Origin: Pirellulales bacterium
GTDB lineage: Bacteria; Planctomycetota; Planctomycetia; Pirellulales; Lacipirellulaceae
Direction: 5' to 3'
NCBI GenBank assembly: GCA_022841705.1
Contig: JALHQZ010000001.1
Location: 930,001-994,000 of the forward strand
Length of the DNA stretch: 64,000 bases
Of the stretch, positions 43,735-51,637 are shown one piece after another. The notes beneath the pieces were generated by a model. That model saw only the letters and a list, made by a program, of their open reading frames with translations. It had not been told where the DNA came from and did no database searches. Each line of letters opens with the position of its first letter. Position 1 is the stretch's first letter. A program made the translations under genes and the position numbers.

Positions 43735-44415
43735 ATGAAGCTAGTTTTCTACGCGCAGCGTGCGCCGAGCGCGATGCTCGGACTGCTCACGCTGCTGCTC
43801 TTCACCAGCGCTTCACAGGCTGCTGTGCAAACTTATCCTGGACTGATCGGTATTCGCATTTGGGAAACCAGCGGCACCACCAATCCAGTCTTCTACTTGC
43901 CTAACGCGCCGCAAATCACTGCGCAATTGCCGGGAGTGCTGAATGGCGGCAATCGCGATTTTGTTGGCGCACCGAACGAGTTCTACGACGTCTTTTATTC
44001 GGACGCCGCTGGAAATCCCAATCCCCTTGGCAACTATCTCACCACCGAAGCCCGCTTCAACGGGCAACTGGGCGGGGGTTTGAATCTGGCCGCCGTGGAT
44101 ATGTTGCTCGGCAACGCGAGCAATCCCATGGTCTGCCGTGCTGACATTTTGTCGAGTTGGGTGGGACTGGGAGCCAACTACCTCGGCGGGACGGAAGTGT
44201 TTTCTGTGGATCCTGATCTGCCAATTCCCGCTACCTTCACCACGATGGGCAACACCGCTGGCACGACCCAACGGCTGCGGGTGACGGTCGGCTGGACGAA
44301 AGTGAACATTCCTGAACCGGCGTCCGCGGTGCTTACGCTGGGCGCCATCGCGGGTTTGACGCTGATTCGAAAGCGTACTTGTAAGGGAGGAGAGCCATCA
44401 TCGCCAGATTCGTGA
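43735..44415 (+). CDS. PEP-CTERM protein, array member 1
   Basis: A 226-residue exported protein. The signal peptide runs MKLVFYAQRAPSAMLGLLTL then LLFTSASQA; the C-terminus IPEPASAVLTLGAIAGLTLI plus RKR is a PEP-CTERM sorting signal. The mature part (WETSGTTNPVFYLPNAPQI) is beta-rich with no recognised domain. GGAG before the ATG. Exosortase, needed for processing, is not in the window. Confidence 0.87.
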   Translation: MKLVFYAQRAPSAMLGLLTLLLFTSASQAAVQTYPGLIGIRIWETSGTTNPVFYLPNAPQITAQLPGVLNGGNRDFVGAPNEFYDVFYSDAAGNPNPLGNYLTTEARFNGQLGGGLNLAAVDMLLGNASNPMVCRADILSSWVGLGANYLGGTEVFSVDPDLPIPATFTTMGNTAGTTQRLRVTVGWTKVNIPEPASAVLTLGAIAGLTLIRKRTCKGGEPSSPDS

Positions 44416-44461
44416 CGCGACGGCGATAACTCGTCCCAATTCTTAACTTCGAGTAACTTCC

Positions 44462-45133
44462 ATGAAACTTTTCACGTTCAAGCGATGCGGCTGGATGGCG
44501 CTGAGCGCGGTCGTTGTTTTGGCTGCGGCCAACTCGGCGAGCGCTGCGGTCATCACCGGGCTCTTCAATACGGGTGTTGACAACACGACGACCACGTTGG
44601 TTCCACACGGTGCGCCCGATCCGCACTATACGATTACCGTTCCGGCCGGGTTCCCCACGGTAACGGTCGATGACACCGTGTTTCCGTTCCCGCCGTGGGT
44701 CGCCAACAACTATGGTCTCGGTGGTTCGCGCTGGATTGGGCCCGATCGCACGAGCCAGGGCCCGGCTGGTCCCTACACCTATCTAACGACATTTACGCTT
44801 CCGAGCAATGCGATCCTTAGCACGGCGATGATTACCGGATTGTGGGGCACAGACGACCTCAGCAACGACATTTGGCTTAACGGGGTTCCGCAAGGCCAAG
44901 TGAGCGCGGGATTCACTTCGCTGGTGCCCTTCATGGTGTCGAGCGGGTTTCAAGCCGGCCTCAACGTGCTGGAGTTCCGCCTCAACAACGCGGGCGGTCC
45001 GACGGGGCTTCGCGTCGACAAGATCGCCGGCAAGTACCAAGTGCCGGAGCCCGCGAGTGTCGCCATTCTACTAACGGCCGCTGTGGGTTGTTTGTACGCG
45101 ACACGTCGCAATCGCAGCGGAGGCCAGCCGTAA
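44462..45133 (+). CDS. PEP-CTERM protein, array member 2
   Basis: A 223-residue exported protein: signal peptide MKLFTFKRCGWMALSAVVVL ending at an ASA motif, a beta-sandwich-like body (LTTFTLPSNAILSTAMITGL, DIWLNGVPQGQ) reminiscent of carbohydrate-binding or galactose-binding-like domains, and VPEPASVAILLTAAVGCLYA followed by TRRNR as the PEP-CTERM tail. The leader CTTAACTTCGAGTAACTTCC is shared in form with the other array genes. Confidence 0.88.
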   Translation: MKLFTFKRCGWMALSAVVVLAAANSASAAVITGLFNTGVDNTTTTLVPHGAPDPHYTITVPAGFPTVTVDDTVFPFPPWVANNYGLGGSRWIGPDRTSQGPAGPYTYLTTFTLPSNAILSTAMITGLWGTDDLSNDIWLNGVPQGQVSAGFTSLVPFMVSSGFQAGLNVLEFRLNNAGGPTGLRVDKIAGKYQVPEPASVAILLTAAVGCLYATRRNRSGGQP

Positions 45134-45196
45134 CCGCTAGACCACGCGACGCGATGGCTGTCACTTTTCATTTCCTAACTCAACGGAGTTTTAACC

Positions 45197-46252
45197 ATGA
45201 CTACTACTCAATTCTTTCGACTCAGTTGTGCGATGCTCACGCTGGCTATTAGCGCCGGCGTCCTGCAGGCACACCCGATTCCGGGGCGAGACCTGATGAA
45301 GTTCTCCCAGCAACCAATGGTCAACACCACCATCATCGATCCCAGTGGAACCCCCGGCATCTACGGTGGCCACGACGAACTGAGCACCGCTTACGGCTTT
45401 GGCAGTGCCGCTCAGCCGCCGTCCGATTACAGCGGCCGGTTCATGGCCGACGACTTCGCCGACAACTTCTCCACGCCCGTGGTGCATGTGAAGTGGTGGG
45501 GTTCCTATCGCCAGGATTTCATCAACCCCAACATGCCGGTCAACAAGTTTCTCATCTCATTTGAAGACGACGTCCCTGCTGGACCAGCGCCCAGCTTCAG
45601 CCGTCCGACGGATGTCAACAACTTCAATCAAGTGGTGACCCGCGGGCCAATCTCGCCCGGCTCGGGAACGTTTACCGAAACGCTGGTCCGGGGGCCGGAC
45701 CCGGTCGTGAACGAATCGCTGTATGAATACAACGCTGAACTGCATCTCGGCAAAGAGTTTCTCGAAAAGAAAGATACGGTGTACTGGCTGAAGATCGTGG
45801 CGATGGTCGACGTGCCGAATACCATTCAGTTTCCGACCAACAACCCGCCACCTTCCGTCACGCAGTGGGGCTGGCACAACCGCGACTACACGGTTCAAAA
45901 CCCGCTGGCTTCTCCGAACGTCGCTCCCGGCGAGCAAATTGTGGGGAACATCGGCAATACGCCGATCTGGCACTTCCAAGATGATGCGGTCGAAGGCGAC
46001 GTGCGGATTCTGCCCGGCCTTAACGGCTTTCAGATGCCGCTGGTCTTTCAACCGGCCGCGAACATGTCGCCGACAAACTATCTGAATGGCGCGGATGGTC
46101 CCGCCGGCATCCCAGGGACAACCTTCCCCGGCATCGGCGCCTTCTCGAAAGACCTTGCCTTTGAGATCTACACCGTGCAAGTTCCCGAGCCGGCAACGTG
46201 CATGCTGGCGATGTGCGGACTGGCGGCCGTTCTCGTGCGGCGGATGTTGTAA
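45197..46252 (+). CDS. PEP-CTERM protein with DUF7901-like domain, array member 3
   Basis: A 351-residue exported protein. Signal peptide MTTTQFFRLSCAMLTLAISA; the body has MADDFADNFSTPVVHVKWWG, a block characteristic of the planctomycete DUF7901-type family, and several WGWHN-type motifs; the end VPEPATCMLAMCGLAAVLVR with RRM is the PEP-CTERM tail. CGGAG lies before the ATG. Its transcription is ended by the hairpin at 46272. Confidence 0.86.
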   Translation: MTTTQFFRLSCAMLTLAISAGVLQAHPIPGRDLMKFSQQPMVNTTIIDPSGTPGIYGGHDELSTAYGFGSAAQPPSDYSGRFMADDFADNFSTPVVHVKWWGSYRQDFINPNMPVNKFLISFEDDVPAGPAPSFSRPTDVNNFNQVVTRGPISPGSGTFTETLVRGPDPVVNESLYEYNAELHLGKEFLEKKDTVYWLKIVAMVDVPNTIQFPTNNPPPSVTQWGWHNRDYTVQNPLASPNVAPGEQIVGNIGNTPIWHFQDDAVEGDVRILPGLNGFQMPLVFQPAANMSPTNYLNGADGPAGIPGTTFPGIGAFSKDLAFEIYTVQVPEPATCMLAMCGLAAVLVRRML

Positions 46253-46271
46253 TCGCACCTTGTTACACGAC

Positions 46272-46312
46272 CTCGGCTCCTGTCGCCCCCGGGTGATAGG
46301 AGCCGAGTTTTT
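46272..46312 (+). terminator. Intrinsic terminator after PEP-CTERM array member 3
   Basis: A perfect 10-bp stem (CTCGGCTCCT at 46272-46281 with AGGAGCCGAG at 46298-46307), a 16-base loop and a TTTTT tract at 46308-46312. It lies 20 bases after the stop, so members 3 and 4 are probably not one continuous transcript. Confidence 0.9.
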
Positions 46313-46337
46313 CAAACCTTCACCACGGACTTGACTC

Positions 46338-47258
46338 ATGCTTAAATCCCCTTGGCTCTTCAGCGCGGTCTCGGCGCTCCTCTTCTCGGCCCCCGCGGCC
46401 CACGCATATCTCGGCAGTTTTGAGTTTGGCGACGGCTATGAATACGGCACCCCGATGGGTTTCAATTTGGGCGACAACGATGTCACCCGCTACAACGCCG
46501 GCCAATTCGGCACGAACAACGGCGGACCCGGTGGTGGCGCAGCGCTGATTGTGCCTGATAGCGGATTATGGCGCGTCATCACCGGCGGCCGGCTGCTCAA
46601 TCAAGCGAACGATTATTACGTGATTCGCCACTCGGCGCCCGGCGGGCATACATCGGCCAACGTGCTGGGGATGACCACCGGCAACTCGAACTTCGTGGGC
46701 GTTGATTCAGAGTACCAGTACGATTTTGAAGCCCGCGATTTTGATGGTAACTCGCCCGCATCACTCGCTTCAGGCAGCGTGAATGTGAGCTTCTTGTGGT
46801 GCCCGCAGAACGCAGCGCTTTCGACCCTCACGTCACCGGGACACACGATCAAGTTCCAGGATAGCATGGGTACCACCTGGTTCGAACTGAGCACTTACGC
46901 GGCGACTCAATCGGTCGGTTACCGCGTTGGGGCTGGGCCGTGGGTCGCTACCGGCTTCAACACCTCCGCCGCATTCAGCAATTTCGACAGCATAAATCTC
47001 AACTTCGATCTCGCTGCCGACACGATGAGCTTCAGCTTTTTTGAAACCGCTGCGGCCACCAACCATGTGGTCCTCACCAATGCGCCCCTGGGGGGCAACA
47101 TGGATTACCTCGCGCACATGGGGCTGTTCATGAAGGCCGAGAACACCAAGAACTTTCTCGACGATTTTGATTTTCAGGTGACCACAGTGCCCGAGCCAAG
47201 CGCCCTGATTGTCGCGCTGGTCTCGCTCGGCGGGTTGATTTGGCGTTCGGTTCGATAG
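46338..47258 (+). CDS. PEP-CTERM protein, array member 4
   Basis: A 306-residue exported protein. Signal peptide MLKSPWLFSAVSALLFSAPA with AHA cleavage; a beta-jelly-roll-like body beginning YLGSFEFGDGYEYGTPMGFN; C-terminal TVPEPSALIVALVSLGGLIW followed by RSVR as the PEP-CTERM tail. The body resembles lectin-like or glucanase-type beta-sandwiches but no catalytic residues can be identified. Confidence 0.86.
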   Translation: MLKSPWLFSAVSALLFSAPAAHAYLGSFEFGDGYEYGTPMGFNLGDNDVTRYNAGQFGTNNGGPGGGAALIVPDSGLWRVITGGRLLNQANDYYVIRHSAPGGHTSANVLGMTTGNSNFVGVDSEYQYDFEARDFDGNSPASLASGSVNVSFLWCPQNAALSTLTSPGHTIKFQDSMGTTWFELSTYAATQSVGYRVGAGPWVATGFNTSAAFSNFDSINLNFDLAADTMSFSFFETAAATNHVVLTNAPLGGNMDYLAHMGLFMKAENTKNFLDDFDFQVTTVPEPSALIVALVSLGGLIWRSVR

Positions 47259-47282
47259 TTTTCATTACCAAGGAATTCACTT

Positions 47283-48032
47283 ATGCGTTTCGCGTTTGTC
47301 ACTCTCGCTTTTGGTTTACTTATCGCGATCGGCGGGGCGGCGTCAGCGCAGCTCATCGATTTTGAAACAACTCCGGCTGGTCTTCCACCGACAGACGATT
47401 TGTTCTTGCCCATTGGTAGTCCGTACATCTTCCCCGGACTGTCGATTACGTTTGGGTTCGATCTCGACAGCAATGGTACGATGGAGTCGGACGCGGTGTT
47501 CGAGCATGCGGGGCTCGATCCATTTGAACCACCGAACGGCGGCTTTTCCGGCTCGTTCGGCACCGATACCGCCGACCCCGGGTTCACCGCGCAGCTTGGC
47601 CAGTGGTTTCTGCGTAGTCCGATCCCCGGCGGCGACTTCGGGAACTTTGTGATCCAATACTCCTCGAGTTTCCCGGTGACCGCCGCATCAGGTGAGATTT
47701 GGGATATCGACGGGACACCCCAAGGTTTGACCGAACAGTACACGGTTCACGCCTACGATCTCGCCAACAACTTGCTCGCCACGATCGTCTCGCCCACGGG
47801 CACGCTCGATTCGTCGATTGCGCCGCTCGATGGGCAGCCATGGGTCTTTGCCTTCAGCGGCTTGAGCGCGGGGATTGATCGCATTGTGATCGACTTCACT
47901 GGCACGAAGCCAGCAGGCATTGGGCTGGCGTTCAACAATTTCAATCCAACCGCCGTCCCAGAACCCACTACGCTGGTGGTCGCCGTCTTAGCGTTCATCG
48001 GCGGCGCTAAGTTTTCACGCCGCGGCTATTAG
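47283..48032 (+). CDS. PEP-CTERM protein, array member 5
   Basis: A 249-residue exported protein with signal peptide MRFAFVTLAFGLLIAIGGAA and tail VPEPTTLVVAVLAFIGGAKF then SRRGY. The Asp/Gly-rich beta-strand body (LIDFETTPAGLPPTDDLFLP) is unidentified. Its last 33 residues closely match the out-of-frame remnant at 48723-48824, indicating that a second copy of this gene once existed downstream. Confidence 0.88.
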   Translation: MRFAFVTLAFGLLIAIGGAASAQLIDFETTPAGLPPTDDLFLPIGSPYIFPGLSITFGFDLDSNGTMESDAVFEHAGLDPFEPPNGGFSGSFGTDTADPGFTAQLGQWFLRSPIPGGDFGNFVIQYSSSFPVTAASGEIWDIDGTPQGLTEQYTVHAYDLANNLLATIVSPTGTLDSSIAPLDGQPWVFAFSGLSAGIDRIVIDFTGTKPAGIGLAFNNFNPTAVPEPTTLVVAVLAFIGGAKFSRRGY

Positions 48033-48090
48033 CGACAGCGCTCTTTTGTTCTTGGTTATGTCACGCAGTTCTTAACTCGGGTCTGTTCTC

Positions 48091-48771
48091 ATGTCTTGCA
48101 ATTCGACTTCACTACCTTCGTTAAAACTCTTCGCTCAACTGCTGGTGGCCAGTTGCTTCGTAATTGCCAGCACGGCGCCTGCAGCAACCATCGTCTACGA
48201 TAATTTTGATCCTACACCGGCGCCGTTTCTTTATGCACTAGGCGGTAACTGGACGGGGAGCTTCACGGCCAGCACTTACGCCAAGACGGCCACGACTTTT
48301 GTGCCAACCGGTTCGGGGCAGCTCGATGAGTTCCACCTGGGCCTGACGAACCAAAAGCTAGTGGGGTCGAATACCAGTATCGTGACTCTGTTCAGTGACA
48401 GCGGTGGGGCGCCGGGCGCCACGTTATGGACGGGACCGATAACCGTCTCCGGCGTGTATGGTTCGGTTGCTTCGCTCGTCGGCATTGCCGGACCGTCGCT
48501 CACGGCGGGAGTTCCCTACTGGTTAGAAGCTGCCCCCGTGAACGATGGCGTTACGCTGCACGGTTGGTACTCGAACAATCAGGGTGATATGGGCGCTATC
48601 ATCGGATCGGGCACGCCGTTTCCGAACGCGCTGCGATTTGCCCTGCAAGTGGGAGTCAAAGCAGTTCCCGAGCCCGCGACTTGGCTACTCGGGCTGATTG
48701 CCCTAAGTTTCGCAGCCTCCCGGCGTTCAATAACTTCAACCTCACGCTCGCGCCGGAACCGGGTGCGCTGA
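48091..48771 (+). CDS. PEP-CTERM protein, array member 6 (chimeric end)
   Basis: A 226-residue exported protein; signal peptide around LFAQLLVASCFVIASTAPAA; body TIVYDNFDPTPAPFLYALGG and VPTGSGQLDEFHLGLTNQKL closely parallels array member 7. The PEP-CTERM tail begins VPEPATWLLGLIALSFAASR but then reads RSITSTSRSRRNRVR, an Arg-rich end produced by running out of frame through the remnant at 48723. The fusion of tail and remnant is probably a deletion product; whether the altered Arg-rich end still sorts is uncertain. Confidence 0.85.
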   Translation: MSCNSTSLPSLKLFAQLLVASCFVIASTAPAATIVYDNFDPTPAPFLYALGGNWTGSFTASTYAKTATTFVPTGSGQLDEFHLGLTNQKLVGSNTSIVTLFSDSGGAPGATLWTGPITVSGVYGSVASLVGIAGPSLTAGVPYWLEAAPVNDGVTLHGWYSNNQGDMGAIIGSGTPFPNALRFALQVGVKAVPEPATWLLGLIALSFAASRRSITSTSRSRRNRVR

Positions 48772-48824
48772 TCCTGGCGACTCTCGCGGCCATTGGCGGC
48801 AGGGCGCTCGCGCGCCAGCGCTGA
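48723..48824 (+). pseudogene. C-terminal remnant of a member-5-like PEP-CTERM gene
   Basis: In the frame starting at 48723 the DNA reads AFNNFNLTLAPEPGALILAT, then LAAIGGRALARQR and a stop. This matches the end of array member 5 (LAFNNFNPTAVPEPTTLVVA, then VLAFIGGAKFSRR). It has no start or upstream homology and overlaps the out-of-frame end of member 6. Most likely a deletion fused member 6 to this remnant. Confidence 0.8.
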
Positions 48825-48885
48825 GAGTCATCGATATCCTCTTCGGTGTTTTTTCTCACAATCTCTTAACTTCAGGTGAGTCCTC

Positions 48886-49533
48886 ATGAATTTCAACTTG
48901 AGTTTACTGCGTCCTACGAACCCCTTCGCGGCAATTCTGATCGCTAATTGCTTTGCGCTCGCCAGCGCGACGAACGCCGCGATTGTCTACGACAATTTTG
49001 CTCCCACGCCGGTTCCCTATTCGAACTCTGGCTGGTCAACCGGCAATTTTTTGCCGAACGTCTATGCGGTCTCCGCGACGACTTTCGTGCCGACTGGCTC
49101 GGGACAACTTGATGAACTGCACTTAGGAATGACGAATCAAAAGCTGATCGGCTCGAACAATAACTTGCTCACACTGTACAACGACTTGGGGGGAGCACCG
49201 GGGATCGCGTTGTGGTCGGGCAATGTGACCGTATCGGGCGTGTTTGGTTCGGTGGCGTCACTCACCGGCATCAATGGGCCGATGATTAACAGCGGGCAAA
49301 CCTACTGGCTTTCCGCCGCCCCGCCGGTCGATCAGGTGACGCTGCACGGCTGGTATTTCAATACGCAAGGTGACTTCGGTCCGACCCTCAACTTCGGCAC
49401 GCCTGCTCTCAATGGCAGACGGTTCGCACTGCAGGTCGGAGTGAAAGCTATTCCCGAACCGGCAACCTGGATCATCGGATTGGGGGCAGTGGCAATCATG
49501 GCGCGATGGGGCAACACAAAGTCCCGAGGCTGA
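48886..49533 (+). CDS. PEP-CTERM protein, array member 7 (paralogue of member 6)
   Basis: A 215-residue exported protein. Signal peptide near LRPTNPFAAILIANCFALAS; body IVYDNFAPTPVPYSNSGWST and VPTGSGQLDELHLGMTNQKL line up with member 6 residue for residue over most of their length, so the pair is a recent tandem duplication. It ends IPEPATWIIGLGAVAIMARW plus GNTKSRG, an intact PEP-CTERM tail that shows what member 6 has lost. Leader CTTAACTTCAGGTGAGTCCTC. Confidence 0.88.
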   Translation: MNFNLSLLRPTNPFAAILIANCFALASATNAAIVYDNFAPTPVPYSNSGWSTGNFLPNVYAVSATTFVPTGSGQLDELHLGMTNQKLIGSNNNLLTLYNDLGGAPGIALWSGNVTVSGVFGSVASLTGINGPMINSGQTYWLSAAPPVDQVTLHGWYFNTQGDFGPTLNFGTPALNGRRFALQVGVKAIPEPATWIIGLGAVAIMARWGNTKSRG

Positions 49534-49541
49534 GGGAGCCG

Positions 49542-50600
49542 TCACTTCACATTCGGCAGCGCCCAGGTCAGCGCGCCGATCACCGGGGCCTCATCGCGGC
49601 AGACTGAAAACTCCAGGTGATCGAGGTTTCGGAAACCATCCAGCGCATGGCGGCGATACTCGGCGTCGGCCAGTTTCAGGTAGCGCTCGCGCACAGCGGG
49701 TGCCAAATCGCACACGCCGCCGCCGATCACCAGGCGATCGAAGTCACCCAGGTAGTTTGCCGAGAGCAGTGTGATGCCGAGCGCTTTGGCTTGGTCATCA
49801 AAGAGCTCGAGCGCCAGCGCGTCGCCAGTCGCCGCCAATTCGCGGAGTTGCTTTGCTTTATCGCGGGCCGTGCCAGGGGCGCTCACGAGTGGATGCCGCG
49901 ACCATTCGGGAAGCGTCAATCGATACTCGAGTTGATGGGCGAGCCCGCTGAGCGATACAGCCGACTCGGCCGTGCAGTAGGCGTTGCCTTTGAGCAGCTT
50001 CTGATCGTGCTCGTGCCGAAACGCGTAGGGCGGCAACAGAATATGGCCCACGTGTCCCGCGCGGCCTTGGCTCCCCTGAATCGGCACGCCGTTCCGCACG
50101 AAGCCGCCGCCCAGGCCGGTGCCGACAATCACCATAAACAGCGACCGCAGCGTTTCTTGCGGCAAGCTGTCGGCTGGAACGCGGTCCCAAGTGACGGCGC
50201 CGCTGCGGACAGCGTACTCGCCGAGCGCGGCGGCTTGGCCATCGCCGATGTACTTCACGACCACACTGGAGTTATGCCGCCGCAGCGCCACTTCCAGCAG
50301 CGCTCGAATCGGGCAGTTGTTCCACAATTCCCGCTTAAGGTTTGGCGTTGCGAGCAGCACGCCGTCCATCGTCGCCGGCCCGGGCGTGGCGAGGCCTACC
50401 ATCTGCACCGACGCCAGTGTGGTGTGCAAGCGCGCGAGTGTGGCGACCGCCGCCGCTTCGATTGCGGCAATGGAGCTCTCCGGTCCTAAGTCCGGTGTGG
50501 TGGGAAATTGTTCCGACACCTGCACGACCCGCCGGTTTTCATCCCCCACGGCCAGCGTGCTAGTGGTCCCGCCGACATCCACGCCAAGAAAGTATTTCAA
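49542..50600 (-). CDS. ROK-family sugar kinase-like protein
   Basis: A 352-residue ROK kinase, probably glucokinase-like, starting at TTG 50600 with GGAG nine bases upstream. ATP and sugar motifs are FLGVDVGGTTSTLAVGDE, VGLATPGPAT, IVGTGLGGGFVRNG and GDFDRLVIGGGVCD. The usual ROK zinc motif CxCGxxGCxE is not present; the equivalent region reads GRAGHVGHILLPPYAFRHEH and AYCTAESAVS, so metal binding differs from the classical family. Convergent with the PEP-CTERM array. Confidence 0.85.
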   Translation of the reverse strand: MKYFLGVDVGGTTSTLAVGDENRRVVQVSEQFPTTPDLGPESSIAAIEAAAVATLARLHTTLASVQMVGLATPGPATMDGVLLATPNLKRELWNNCPIRALLEVALRRHNSSVVVKYIGDGQAAALGEYAVRSGAVTWDRVPADSLPQETLRSLFMVIVGTGLGGGFVRNGVPIQGSQGRAGHVGHILLPPYAFRHEHDQKLLKGNAYCTAESAVSLSGLAHQLEYRLTLPEWSRHPLVSAPGTARDKAKQLRELAATGDALALELFDDQAKALGITLLSANYLGDFDRLVIGGGVCDLAPAVRERYLKLADAEYRRHALDGFRNLDHLEFSVCRDEAPVIGALTWALPNVK

Positions 50601-51094
50601 TCGAGTTCGCTCCGCGAAAAACCTAGTGAACAACTTGCCCGGTTCGCAATCTCAGCGCAGCGGGCGATCAACGGCGTCCGCATCTTATCCGAAATTCGCG
50701 CGTTGAAGCAGGTTGGTCGCGGGAGAGATCGGTCCTGCACATGGACCGGTTTTGTGGCGCCGGAACAACCAGCAAGCTCCTAAGACCGGAGACGAGCAGT
50801 CGGCAGGGGGCCGTTCTTCAAAAAATGGCCGCCCAAGACCAGTTAGAAAAAGCCGAGAAAACAGGGCCAAAACGGCAATTGCCAGCATAATCGGACCGAT
50901 TTTTCCAGAATGTTTCCCCTTACTTTGGGGGAAACCGTTGACGACTTGGGCCCTCGGATTAACGTGAAAGTTACCCCCTATTCAGCTGCCAGGGCTCAGG
51001 CCATTCGGTCGACGGCAGCGGCAACGCGGCAATGTGCGTCGTTGTGCAATTTGGCCCGAGAGCCCGCCCCTTTTTCCCCTTTGGAGTTGTCACC
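50601..51094. other. 494-base non-coding stretch
   Basis: No convincing gene. It contains a small hairpin around GTTTCCCCTTACTTTGGGGG at about 50910 and AT-rich patches that probably carry promoters for the ROK gene and the secreted protein at 51095. A weak hydrophobic frame on the minus strand at 50685-50888 was rejected. Confidence 0.5.
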
Positions 51095-51520
51095 ATGAAG
51101 AAGCTGTTTGCGAATGCTTGTGTTGCGCTGGCCGCCTGTGCCGGCCAAGGTTACGCCAATGATGGCGCCATTTCGAGCGATGCCCTGAGCGCGATGGGTC
51201 TCGGCGGCGCTGCCATCGTCTCCGACGAAGTCGCCTCGGAAGTCCGTGGCATGGGTTACACCCCCCACAGCACCAAACCGTGGTCGCTGGCCGCGGGTGG
51301 TTCGATCGCCTTCGTCGGCAGCGAGCATGCCGGCGCCGGTTCGCTGAACGTTTACGCCGCAGAAGGCCGCTACATGGCTGCTGGCGAAAACTTCTCGGAA
51401 GCGGGCAAGACCTACACCCACACCGAAACCATCACCGTGGGCCCGTTGACCAAGACCCTCACCACCACCAAGTCGATCCACGTCTACGCTGGCGGTTTCT
51501 CGTCGGCGTCGTCGTTCTAG
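51095..51520 (+). CDS. Small secreted protein with a leader-like segment
   Basis: A 141-residue exported protein. Signal peptide MKKLFANACVALAACAGQGY with ANA/AND cleavage; then ISSDALSAMGLGGAAIVSDE and ASEVRGMGY (about 26-54), an acidic/hydrophobic block ending in VRG that resembles the leader of double-glycine-type precursors. The remainder is Gly/Ser/Thr-rich (HTETITVGPLTKTLTTTKSI). No family is recognised. GGAG eight bases before the ATG; a strong terminator follows. A C39 peptidase is encoded 3.3 kb away, raising the possibility that this is its substrate. Confidence 0.82.
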   Translation: MKKLFANACVALAACAGQGYANDGAISSDALSAMGLGGAAIVSDEVASEVRGMGYTPHSTKPWSLAAGGSIAFVGSEHAGAGSLNVYAAEGRYMAAGENFSEAGKTYTHTETITVGPLTKTLTTTKSIHVYAGGFSSASSF

Positions 51521-51566
51521 GTTGGGGTTAGCCGGCAGCACACAGCTGTCGCTGTTTGAAACACAC

Positions 51567-51616
51567 AACGCCCGGGGTGCGAAGTTTCGCGCCCCGGGCG
51601 TTTTTTCGTTTTTTGG
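51567..51616 (+). terminator. Strong intrinsic terminator
   Basis: Stem CGCCCGGGG (51569-51577) with CCCCGGGCG (51592-51600), extended by AA/TT, followed by TTTTTTCGTTTTTT. Ideal Rho-independent signal after the secreted protein gene; it may also serve the convergent BBP7 gene. Confidence 0.95.
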
Positions 51617-51637
51617 TAATGTCGAGTGCGTGGCAGC

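Noticed and set aside
50685..50888. Minus-strand 67-codon frame with a hydrophobic start
   Set aside because: The hydrophobic N-terminus is followed by random-looking Pro/Arg sequence; no ribosome site and no context.
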